In this document: positions 50,110 through 60,500 of the stretch, piece after piece
How the letters are laid out: each line of letters begins with the position of its first letter
Numbering within the stretch: the stretch's first letter is position 1
Assembly (NCBI GenBank): GCA_002633005.1
Contig: NMRA01000130.1
Coordinates: 129,577 to 193,576, forward strand
Direction of reading: 5' to 3'
Length of the DNA stretch: 64,000 nt
From: Phoronis australis
Taxonomy: Eukaryota > Phoronida > Phoronidae
Made by a program: the position numbers and the translations under genes
Notes under the pieces: model-generated
What the model was told of the DNA's origin: nothing
What the model saw: only the letters and a program-made list of their open reading frames with translations
Databases searched by the model: none

Positions 50110-50170
50110 ATGAATGTTGAACATGAAGTCAAGCTTTTAGTAGATGAAATTAAACGTTTAGGAAACCCAG
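50110..50170 (+). CDS. ABRACL: ABRACL coding exon 1
   Basis: Twenty codons plus one base, encoding the N-terminal helix MNVEHEVKLLVDEIKRLGNP. Donor G/GTAAGTG at 50171. The 5' UTR part of the exon starts at 50083. Confidence 0.95.
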
Positions 50171-51146
50171 GTAAGTGTTAGGTTTGGACCACTTAAGCTT
50201 TTAAAGGTAAGCAAAAAGTGTTTTCCTTGTGTTATTGAGCCTTAATTTTTCTTCCTATTTATTCACAAAAACAACTATTTACATAATATTTTAATTTAAT
50301 TTGCATGCCAGTTTCAGTTTTACTGAAAGTGCTACTGCAATTAAGTTCCACTGATGAGTAAATTAAGTGTAAAAGTGGTGACCCGACATTTCACCCTAAA
50401 ATTTCCAATTCTAACAACATGAAGAACGACACTCAACTGCACGCTAACACAGAACAATGACTTTGCACCCTCCAAATATGTCACGAGAAGCAGCGCTCCA
50501 ACCTTCGTTAGAGAATGTAAATTAACTTTTTGATGTTGAATTGTTTGTGAAATTAATCAACAACTCACAGAAAACTATCCAAAATTTATTCAGAATAAAA
50601 TACTTTCCTTTTAAACTTAGTAAATTATCTTACAGCATTCATCCATTTGGAGTGGCTTGTCATCATTCTTATTTATAGGTTTTTTAATTGTTTTATGTTT
50701 AATGCATTTATTTAATTAGAAACCATATTATTACTGATTGTTGGATATGGCTGGGGTTGTGTGTCCCCAGCTACATTACCTTACAATGTATAAAGCCTTG
50801 CATCGTACTGAACAAATACAAATTTGAAAATCTCTCTTGATGACTGGGCTTACAAATAACCTGAGATTATTCTAAAAGAGGGGCACAGCAAAAGGTAAGA
50901 TGATTTGGCATGTGGCTTCAAAAGACAGTTCTTTAACATTGAAAGTGTTTTTCTTTTCCAGATTCCAGTGGTTGCTACGTGACTACGTTCGGGGTGCTGT
51001 TCAAAGATGATAGATGCGCCAACATATTCGAGGCTCTTGTGGGTACCCTACGTGCAGCCAAACGTAAGAAGATCGTGACATACGAGGGGGAGCTACTGCT
51101 GCAAGGAGTCCACGATAATGTGGAAATCAAGTTGTTACAGCAGTGA
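50110..51146 (+). CDS. ABRACL: ABRACL, Costars family protein (two coding exons)
   Basis: Coding exons 50110-50170 and 50962-51146 join in phase 1 to encode 81 residues, the usual length for the family. The protein starts MNVEHEVKLLVDEIKRLG and contains FGVLFKDDRCANIFEALVGT, followed by AAKRKKIVTYEGELLLQGVH and ending EIKLLQQ. These are the signature blocks of the Costars domain (winged-helix-like, related to the C-terminal part of ABRA/STARS). The start is the first ATG of the exon, 27 bases after a strong acceptor (TTTGTTTCAG). Splice sites are CCAG/GTAAGT and TTTTCCAG/ATTC. Costars proteins are small cytosolic factors linked to actin dynamics and cell motility. Expression is probably driven from the ETS/CRE promoter near 40.07 kb through a non-coding exon. 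Identity is highly confident. Confidence 0.96.
50171..50961 (+). other. ABRACL intron 2
   Basis: GT-AG intron of 791 bp between the two coding exons. No gene or structured repeat seen inside. Confidence 0.9.
50962..51146 (+). CDS. ABRACL: ABRACL coding exon 2
   Basis: Encodes the remaining 61 residues (DSSGCYVTTFGVLFKDD to LLQQ) and a TGA stop at 51144-51146. Acceptor TTCTTTTCCAG. The less conserved DSSGCYVTT segment follows the splice junction, and the strongly conserved Costars core follows that. Confidence 0.96.
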
Positions 51147-51472
51147 TTTGTAGCCTCTAACCCGTCTTTGTAATTTTTTGTAACAATTATCAAGTCCTGA
51201 AGGTTGCGCGCTTCCGTAATTTAGTTAACACAATATTTGAAGCGCCTAAAAGGTTAATTGGGCGCTGACATTTACAAAGTGATTGTATTGCTGCATGGTT
51301 AGAATTGTAAGTTAGATAGGAAGCATCAGTGACCATCACTGATCTTAACATTGGAAATTGACTTCAGGCAAGTATTGTCGAGTCTGGGAACAAATGTTGC
51401 TCTTGATTGTAATGTCTGGAGTTGAACACAAAAATGCAAGGTACTGTAGTGGTTAGGATGCACAAATTACTC

Positions 51473-51478
51473 AATAAA
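51473..51478 (+). terminator. Alternative poly(A) signal AATAAA for ABRACL
   Basis: First canonical hexamer after the stop codon, about 330 bp downstream. No strong GT-rich element follows. Confidence 0.4.
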
Positions 51479-51549
51479 TTCTTAGAGACTAAATCTTGAC
51501 AAGGCTAGTGCAAATGTGGGAGAAGTCTTGCAAAGTCTTCTGCTTTTGG

Positions 51550-51659
51550 GTTTATGATAGGTTGTAATATGCGCGCAATTTGGAACCAGGTTTTCTCCCC
51601 TGGATAATGAGCATCAAACTGGTTCTCAAAATGCGGGCACTTTATATACCGCTATTGCC
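51550..51659 (+). mobile_element. Palindromic MITE, family P, copy 3
   Basis: AATTTGGAACCAGGTTTTCTCC faces GCATCAAACTGGTTCTCAAA, and the outer arm TATATACCGCTATTGCCC matches the outer arm of the 6490-6602 copy. It lies within the likely ABRACL 3' UTR, where it would form an RNA hairpin. Confidence 0.6.
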
Positions 51660-52531
51660 CTTTTTAGCAGACTTTTTTCTCCTCATAGATTATCCTTCCT
51701 CAGCCTTTGATTTTCTTTTCCCTCAAATAATTTTAGAAGATTGTGAAATCATAACTACAGTAGCTATTGAGCCCTTTTCCCTGCATTTGGTTTGTTGTCT
51801 TGTGAAAAAAGTGCATAGTTATAAGCAATTTGAACGTCTTCATAAAATCACATTTAGCATGGTAACATGTTAATTACCATCTTGTCACGTTCTCCATCGG
51901 TTTGTGAATGATACGATTACCTTTACTAAGAAAGTTTTTCTTAAAGGTAGTAATTTGCAACACAGGTCAAATAATTGGTGTCTCACCTGCCTTCAGACGT
52001 ATTACAGGTAAAAATGGCTTCGATCTACAAATTTTTGCGTATGTGATCTTGATATCACCAAAGATTTTTCAACATTTTCAGTTATCGTTTCTGGTAACTG
52101 TACACAAATATATTTTGGATTGAGCAAAGTTCATAAATGGCCTCTGTGGTTAGATATTTAGGTCAGTGTTGAGAATCATCTGACCTTGTTGCTGAGTGGC
52201 TTAACTGTGACCTATGTTGCTGGAGGGGTTGTCTCCTTGGACCACAAACGTAGTACTCAAATAGTGTGAATGCGTTTGATAGGAATGCAACACCTGTGTA
52301 GTGGACCAATTACTGTTAAGTTATGAATTCTATTGGTGCTGGTGAGGAGTCCATGTGCAATGTTTTTGTAACTTTGTGATAGACATCTTTCACTTTTTTA
52401 GGCATAACTTTATTTTGGATTTTCGCTATGACTCTTACCTGTTCGGAAGGCTGTGTAATGTTTATTAAAACTATATTTAGTTAGATTCATTTTAGAATTA
52501 TTGTATATAAGCTGCTGAATTTTTTAAAATG

Positions 52532-52537
52532 AATAAA
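52532..52537 (+). terminator. Poly(A) signal AATAAA with GT-rich downstream element
   Basis: AATAAA followed 15-25 bases later by TTAGTGTGTCTGTT, the arrangement of a functional cleavage and polyadenylation site. Best candidate for the main ABRACL 3' end. Confidence 0.6.
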
Positions 52538-52555
52538 TGGTCAGTTTGCATTAGT

Positions 52556-53189
52556 GTGTCTGTTCACTGCAGAATTTTTTTTTTCTTAATTTTGCTTTTT
52601 GGGAAATCGAATTAAAGTTATCCATTATGGGATTACTGATCCATTTAATAGTTCCCTGCTTTGAAACTCACTGAAAAACATCTTTACAGGCTGGTACCAA
52701 CTCTGAACAGGTTGTTGAACTTTTCTGTAAGAATTGCCAATCTACCAGTATTACATGCATGACGTTTTGGGCACCGTATTCAAAATGAAGGGAAAGCTTT
52801 CGTTGATAAATGTGTGAATTGTGAGGCTGCTTGGCTTAAGGGGGGGGGGGGAAGTATCCTTCAGAATCGATACGTCCCTGGTTATTTTGCAGAGACATTT
52901 TCTAGTAATAACTACTTTTCCTACAGGTGGTAGTTATACATGTAAGGACTCAGGATTGCATAAATGGCACAGTAAATGGTTCTGCTTTAACCTCCATTAA
53001 CACAAATAGGCGACACATAGTGTGTTGAATAGTGAACAGGATATTGCCTTTGCTCAATGGAATTCAGAATCATGATGCAGGCCTTTTGCTTAGTGGAAGT
53101 CACTTTTTATTGCTTCTAGGAATGTGAATACATGCCAAGTCGACAACATCTGTTGAAGATTTCCAAGGATGCAACCACATTTACGTACG
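52556..53189. other. Intergenic; 12-base G run at 52840-52851
   Basis: No gene seen. Contains a 12-base G homopolymer. Confidence 0.5.
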
Positions 53190-56100
53190 TGTGTGCATAT
53201 TGCCGTCATCTCTGTCTGGGTGTCTCGCGTCTAGTGCTGTATCGCGTCAATCCCTTGCAGGATCCTAATGAGATTCAGCTGACGACAAATAATGATGAAT
53301 TTCGGACCGATCTGATTATCGCCGTGTCCCCTAGTGGCAATTTTAGCTTTTTATGCGCCCACATATTTATATGTGAACGCATTATGCCGTCATCTCCGGG
53401 TGGCGTCAGTCCGGCGTCCGCTGCTCTATCTCCAAAACCCTTTGACATACGTTCATAAAATTTGGCACATATGTTCCATTCATGAATGGGACGGCATGAG
53501 CGAACTTTCGGACGGATCCGACTACCGGTGTGCCCCCTAGCGGCAATTTTAGTTTTTTACGCTTACATTTGTATCTTCAAAAGTCCTGAACGGATTTTCA
53601 TGAAATTTGGTATGTAGGCACCTATTAGTGAGATGACGCTATGCTCCCGTTTTCGGATGGATTCGACGTAATTTGCGCCACCTAGTGGCCGTTTTTACTG
53701 TTTTCGAGTTTTTGCGTCCACCACCCTATCAACCAAACCGCTCAAAGGATGATTGTGAAAATAAGCATGTATGTGCTTACTATGAAGAGGACGGTTGACG
53801 ATGATTTTCAGACGATTTCGACTACTGTGGCGCCTCCTAGGTATCTCCTAAACCGTTCGCAAGATCTTTACGAAATTTATTTAGTATATTTGTGTGTTGT
53901 TAACAACGGACGACGACGACTTTTGGACAGATCCGACTACCGGTGAGCTCCCTAGTGGCAGTTTTGTTTTTTGCGCCTATGGCTGTATCTCCTAAACCGT
54001 TCGCAGGATTTTTACGAAAGTAAATAAGTATATTTATATGATGTCAACAACGAACGGCAATGACTTTTGGACAGATCTGACTACCGGTGTGCCCCTTAGT
54101 GGCAATTTTATTTTTTTTACGTTTACCTTTGTATCTTCAAAAGTCCTGAACGGATTTTCATGAAATTTATTATGTAGGCACCTATTAGTGCGGTGACGCT
54201 ATCCTCCTGTTTTTGATTGGATTCGATGTAGTTTGCGCCACCTAGTGGCCATTTTTACTGTTTTCTGGTCTGTTTTTTGCGTCCACCCCTCTATCAACCA
54301 AACCCGGCACTCAAAGGATGATTGTGGAAATTGGCATGTATGTGCTTACTATAAAGAGGACATTGACGATGATTTTCCGACGATTTCGAGTACTGTGGCG
54401 CCTCCTAGTGGCAGTTTTGTTTTTGTTGCGCCTATTGTATCTCCTAAACCGTTCGCAGGATCTTTACTTGATTTAGCAAGTGTATTTATATGATGTTGAC
54501 TACGGATGACGACGACTTTCGTACAGATCTGACTACTGCTGTGTTCCCTAGTGGCAATTTTAGTTTTTTACGTTTAACTCAGTATCTTCAAAGGTCCTCA
54601 ACAGATTTTCATAAGATTTTAAATATAGGCATCTATTGGTGTGATGACACTATCTTTCTGTTTTTGGATGGAATCGAGGTATTTTGCACCACCTAGTGGC
54701 CATTTTTGCTGTTGTTTTTGGTGTCCACCCCTGTATCAACCAAATCATTTGAAAATTGACATATATGTTCTCAGTGTGAAGACGACCTTTGATGATGGTG
54801 ACTGACTACTGTGGTGCCTCCTAGTGGTAATTTTGGTTTGCGCCCATAGTTGTATCTCTTAAACCCACTGCAGGATCTTTACTAAATTGAGTAAGTGTAT
54901 TTATGTCACATAAATATGAAGATAACAACAGACGACGACGACTTTCAGGCGGATCCAACAGACATTGTGCCCACTAGTGGCAATTTCATTTTATTCTGTT
55001 TTCCTTTCTTTTTCTGAAGTTCCTTGACAGATTTTTATGAAATATGGCATGTTCCTGTTTTTGGATGGATTGTATGTTTTTGCGCCATCTAGTGGCCATT
55101 TTTACGATACAAATAAATAACCCTTAAAAGCACACCATTTGCAATGCATTCGTAGGCACATTTCAACGCTCCACGTTGCTCTTGTTATGCCTCTGTATCT
55201 TTTAAGAATTCCTGGATGGATTTTCATAAAAATCCAAAAATACATATAAAAAGACAATGCCTCGTCTTTTACAGACGGGTTTAATCTATTCTGTGCCACA
55301 TGGTGGCCATTTTTATAAGTTAAAAGTCCTTGGCACCTCTAATTGCCAAACCGCTCGAAGAATCACGAAAATTAGTATGTGTTCCTACTGAGAAAACCAT
55401 GGCTGATATCAATCACGAGATGATTATTATTATGTGGTGTCTCCTGGTGTCAATTTTGTTATTTTTTCATAGGCTTCTCTATTTCTTTAATTATTTACAA
55501 CAGCTCTGAAATTTGACTAATGTTTCCCTATGAATGTGGTAATGGGTGACCATGGTTTTTCAACGGATCTGATAACTGCTGTCCCCGATTATAGTTTTCC
55601 GTTTCCAACATTTGCCTCATCTTCAGCCTAGTTTCAGAAAAAAAAAATTCCAGTCTGTTGTTCCTCTCTATCGTTCAAGCCACTCAGTCATGAAAATTGG
55701 TAACTTTGATCCTACTGACAAGAGCATGACTGATGTCGCTCTTCAGGTGGGTCTGACTAGTGTGGTACATCCTAGTGGCACGTTTTGGCATCTGTGACTG
55801 TAACGCCTGGTCTTTGTAAAATTTGGTAAGTATGTTCCTATGAACTTGAAAGCAGATGTGGATTTCTTTTGGACGGACTAACAATGTGCCACCTTGTGGC
55901 AATTTAATTTTACATTTGCCTCTCTATCTTTGGGGTTGCTTGACAGATTTTCATGAAAGTTGGCAGATAGTCTTCTATGAGTGATGATACTTTCCCATTT
56001 TCGGAGGAGTACAATGTATTCTGCAGTCTAGCTGCCTATTATATAAAAGCATGAAAGTTTTGAGACATCCAGCTGAGGAAAGAAAATGCAGAAAAACTAA

Positions 56101-56342
56101 ATCAAATACCTGAATTTGCTTAATTGAGTTAGTGACGTTGCGTCCGTCTCTCATGGACTTCATCTAGCCAAGCTGAAATCCGTGAGAGATGGACACAATA
56201 TCACTAACTGGGGTAAGCAAATTCCAGTATTGGATTCTATATTTCTTTATTCTGCCTATTATATCACACTAACAGACACCTCTAGAAGCATGCTGTTTGT
56301 AGTTCAATCATGGGCGCATTTCAATGTGCTGTTGCTCCTGTT
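53190..56342 (+). mobile_element. Periodic CTAGTGGC transposon array, outer copy with nested insertion
   Basis: 53190-53342 and 55184-56342 read as one older copy. The break falls inside a monomer: 'CTAGTGGCAATTTTAGC' plus TTTTTA before the inner copy, and TATGCCTCTGTATCTTTTAAG after it, equals the canonical junction seen at 43795-43830. The older half ends with CATGGGCGCATTTCAATGTGCTG, equivalent to the right end of the copy at 43558-44643. Monomers become increasingly diverged after 55300. No gene is present here. Confidence 0.7.
53343..55183 (+). mobile_element. Periodic CTAGTGGC transposon, inner (younger) copy
   Basis: The left end TATGCGCCCACATATTTATATG and the right end AACGCTCCACGTTGCTCTTG mirror the ends of the copy at 43558-44643, but this copy has more monomers. 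CTAGTGGC-type tags recur at about 53539, 53684, 53952, 54095, 54241, 54405, 54550, 54694, 54830, 54975 and 55090, mostly 140-160 bp apart. TTAT occurs at both junctions and may be the target duplication. The first ~500 bp are nearly identical to 43579-44080. Confidence 0.75.
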
Positions 56343-57467
56343 ACTAAAGGTAACAACAAACACGGGTTTAGTTTCCTTTAAAGGCATTCTCCCATAGCTG
56401 ACACGGAAAATAATTTATGTGTTCGAAAATTCTAATGACTTGTGGGAAGAGAGCAGTTCATGATTACTTTTAAGTTGATGTAGACACTGGAAAACAACAA
56501 CTCAAAACAACAATTAAATACATCAAATTTTAATAATAAAAGAGAAACATTTAACAATGCAACTTGACAAAAAAGACAGATTGCATAACCACATGACAAA
56601 TGTGTGTGACCCTTAATGAAACGTGAAAAAGCATGGATCTGAGTAAATTGGTGAAAATGCTAGCTTTCGATGTGTATTATAAACTGCAGTGTCATTCTGA
56701 TTGGCTACTTTAAAGCATTAAAAGACATGACTTTGTTACATGTATGTAAACTACACAAAATAGCATTTCAGATGCACGTGAAGTAGATCTCCGCTATACG
56801 TAACTAGGAAAAAGTTATGTAGTATGGCCGTTAAGTGTAATGCGCTTGGCTTTTCACAGAAATTAGATTTCACTTTACACATATAAAATCTCAGTCTCGT
56901 TAGATCAGACTGGTACAAACTTTACTACGAGAGAAGATGGGAATTTCCCCGTTACTACAAGCTGCATCTACATCATTAACTGCCAGCTACTGGAGTGTTC
57001 TCTAGCCGACTACTCAGCCTCTCTTCAACGTAACGACTCAGTTACCTTCCAGTACACTCACAAGTACATATTACTTTCCCAGAATTCCCTGTTTACATGT
57101 AACTTTCCCAGAATTCCCTTTTTCGACTTAAAATACTAATGTGCACATTACATAGCTAAGAAATCGTGTCAACGATCAGCCAAACATAACAGCTCCTGTA
57201 CAATATAAGCACCATTTTCACAACTACACGGGCATGGCATATGAGTTGAGGTAATAAGGAAGAACTCTAGTCAACTCAGAATAGAACATTCTTAAAATGC
57301 AGAAAATGAACAAATCCAGTGGCAACGTACTGCTCATTGTGCCTAAATTCCTCTTAACAACTTCTTAACAGCAACATAGTCAACTCCTTACAATCAAGAG
57401 CAGCAGTGAGCAAACCTAATAATGAGATGAAACTGAATAAATTAGTGGCACTATCTCGACTCAGGAA
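56343..57467 (-). other. Probable DNAJC10 3' UTR and intergenic sequence
   Basis: Follows the minus-strand stop codon at 57468. Contains a variant poly(A) signal ATTAAA (plus-strand 56528-56533). No other gene was recognised. Confidence 0.4.
56528..56533 (-). terminator. Possible poly(A) signal ATTAAA for DNAJC10
   Basis: The common variant hexamer on the minus strand, followed by a GT-rich stretch (GTTGTTTTGAGTTGTTGTTTT). It is about 930 bp after the stop codon. Cleavage position unverified. Confidence 0.35.
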
Positions 57468-57563
57468 CTAAAGCTCGTCTCGAAGGTTTTGTTGCCGATA
57501 TTTTTTGGCGAAGTAAATGATCTCATCGGCATCCGTCTCGAGCGAGCTCCACTGATAAAACTC
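57468..57563 (-). CDS. DNAJC10: DNAJC10 terminal exon with RDEL signal
   Basis: 31 codons and a TAG stop (57470-57468): EFYQWSSLETDADEIIYFAK, then KYRQQNLRDEL. The last helix of the thioredoxin fold is followed by the RDEL tetrapeptide, a KDEL-receptor ligand variant. Acceptor TTTACAG. Confidence 0.95.
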   Translation of the reverse strand, partial: EFYQWSSLETDADEIIYFAKKYRQQNLRDEL

Positions 57564-60500
57564 CTGTAAAGAAAAGATTACTTTGCTCAGCTCTAACTAA
57601 GAATATTTCGAAGTACTTGGGAAAGTAGTTATATATAGTCTCACTGGAGTAATATGAATACCTGATATATTTATTTTTAATCTCTATTTAAAATTGCCTG
57701 AAAGCATTAATGAAAGTGAGGAAGACATTAAATGGAAAGTACTAGAACAACTGGTTGCATAAAGAATTTTTGGATGACTAACATAATAGCATGTACTTTT
57801 CAACTCAATTAAATACAACAACTGGAAAAGTGTTCCCAATTGCCAAACTATACGCAAACTCGTACTTTTATTTCACTGTCCACATAAACCACAGATTTTC
57901 TTCAGAGCAACTTTCCAACAGTATTTTTTCATTTCAATGTGAGGAATTTCATTAACACTTGTCTAGTTTTTGGCCATAGTAACAGGAGAAAGTTGAAAAT
58001 GAAAATATTTCGGTTTATTGGCCTAAAACCATCATCAGGAAGCAACATTGACAATTTGGATCATGAATCGCTTCCTGATGATGGTTTTATGCCAATAAAT
58101 CGAAATGTTTTCATTTTCAACTTTCTCCTGAGGAATTTCAAGAATTGTAATGAAGCTGAGTAATAGCAAAAAGATAGAAAACCTCCATGTTGTCATCATT
58201 CCTTCAGAAACACTTTGCCTACAGTAGAATCTCAACAAATTTAGGACACAATAAGGACGACGAGTGAAATTTCTTTTTCTCATATCAGCTGAGTAGCACC
58301 AAACGAATACTTTTCCATGTTCTAACTCTGTAACCATAGATACCAACAGACAATATTTTGATCAGTTATTGGCATTTGCAACAATTTCAGAAGACTGAAA
58401 AGGGAAAAGGGGCAATTTTGAAACTATTTTTGTCCGAAATTGCCGAGGTTTTACCGTGTATATGCTTTTGAGGTGAAGCTTAACTAATATTGCCAGTGCG
58501 AAATGTTGCTAAGGTCCCCAGAAACGGATCTGCGCGAGTACTCTTCACTATGTTGGTGTTTGGCCTAATTAGCAGAACACAGAACCATTGCTGATAACAC
58601 ACTGTTTATGATGAACTGATTTACCATCGAAACGATGGACACTGTGTTCATGAAAATACAATGTGTAATCAATCGCTCTCAGTTTTCTCATGAGAGTAAC
58701 CTGCAGCAAAGTCCCACAAAGAGCACCTGTCTCATTCGAAATCATGTTTACACATACCTGTCTATCACCATTTCTAGCACCGGAATAGAATTTGACGGAC
58801 GGGTAAGCACGGATGTTGGCCTGTTCGCACAGATAGTTCTGCGCATCGCAGTTCACTTTGCCACACTTCATAACCCCCTGGAGTTCCTGAAAGTCAACCA
58901 AAATGCCAGTTTTAAACCATTGCGTATACAAAGCAAGTGAAGAGCCCATGGCAAGGATAAATAAATAATTGCAGTCTGGTACATGTGCGCATGCCACTCA
59001 GGAGGGTCCATTGCACTGATCACCTGGAACCATTTTTATGCTTTATTAATATACAGTAAAAACCAAGCTGAGGAGCTGGAGACTTGATTCAAAGGTCCAG
59101 CAGTGTGGTGCCGTGGGACTCGAACCCATGGCCTCAAGTGAAGAAAGCGGGCATCTTTCACGTTAGGCCACACTGCCTCCTCAAGCCCAAGGATAGCAGA
59201 CGTACCAAGGATAGCAGACGTTCCAAGGATAGCAGACGTATCAAGGCTACAATGTGTTCAATCACAAGATGAAAATTAGACGACTTGTTTTGTACATTCA
59301 TGCACGAATAAAACAATCACGTGGCTTACGGCAGATTTTTAGTTTCAAGATTTAATTATATGAGAAGAAGCTACACAGCGTTCACATATTTGGATCGGTG
59401 CAATATTAAGTATCTAAACAGACAACAGTCTATCTTGTTTTCACAAAACACGAATCATTTGAAATTGGTAATTATGGAAACTGACTGTTTGAACTGTTCA
59501 TGCCTCTTGCGACCGTTCAAATGAGCAGTGTATTTGTAAGGGCCTCCTAAGTGGTTAAAAACACTCGTTGGTTTCATCGGCAGGCGAGTAAGCCAAGATG
59601 CGCCACAAGAAATGGCAGAAGTAGACAATTTACGCTTAAGTCACACCAGTTTTACTAGTGTTGCATGATGTTAAATTAGTGACTGTGAAGTTGAACTAAC
59701 TCAATTTTGTTAAACTACTTTCAACAGTATCTGACAGGACTGAAACGCAAACTTGAAACACAAGATGACCAAAAGAACTAAGAAATTGTATGTCACAATT
59801 ACTACAGTAAAAATTATTCAATTTGGAACAAAAATAATTGCTAAAATTGCCATATTTCTATTTTTCAGAGGCTTCCCACATTATTCCAAGTGTTCAAAAT
59901 TTCACCAAACATTTGGCAATGGCTGCAACATACACACCGTGTTAGAAGTAAAGTAAATTTCCCTGAAAAGTTACTTTTGTTGAGAAATTTATGTCCAAAA
60001 CTGAAGCATTTTTACCGTATCATTGAAAAAAATACTTCCGATGAGGGAATAATGAATCCTACATTTTAAGTAATAAACAATAACAATTCAGAAAACAGCC
60101 CAAGGTTTGAGCTCACTAACCCTGGCCACACGTTCAAAGTGTGGGGAAAATCGTTGACAGGGTCCACACCAAGGGGCGTAGAAGTCAATTATCCATGGTT
60201 CCTCACTTTCCAAGACTTGGCGAAGGAATGTTCCATAGGTGAGCTTTACTGAGAACGAGGGAAGGAAATCCTGGGCCCATATATTAATGTTGTGGGCATC
60301 ACGGAACCAGCCTTGGTATTGCCTGAGCAGAATATCATTGCATTGCATTGACCATGTTGACCAATCACAAACAGCAGTTACTGGAAGAGCGCATTACTTT
60401 AAGGTGATAATAAAATAAAGACGTGATCTAACCAATGAGTATAAGAGCTTAAACAACACGAAAACTGACTCGCGCTAATCCCACCCTGTCATCAGCGTTA

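Larger units (their letters stand above)
51147..52555 (+). other. Probable ABRACL 3' UTR
   Basis: Non-coding sequence after the stop codon, up to a canonical AATAAA with a GT-rich downstream element. It includes a palindromic MITE (51550-51659). An earlier AATAAA at 51473-51478 could give a shorter transcript. Confidence 0.5.

Noticed and set aside
58569-58997. 142-codon continuous minus-strand frame as a single gene
   Set aside because: Only 58758-58886 is coding (DNAJC10 exon); the rest is read-through into introns beyond AG and GT borders.
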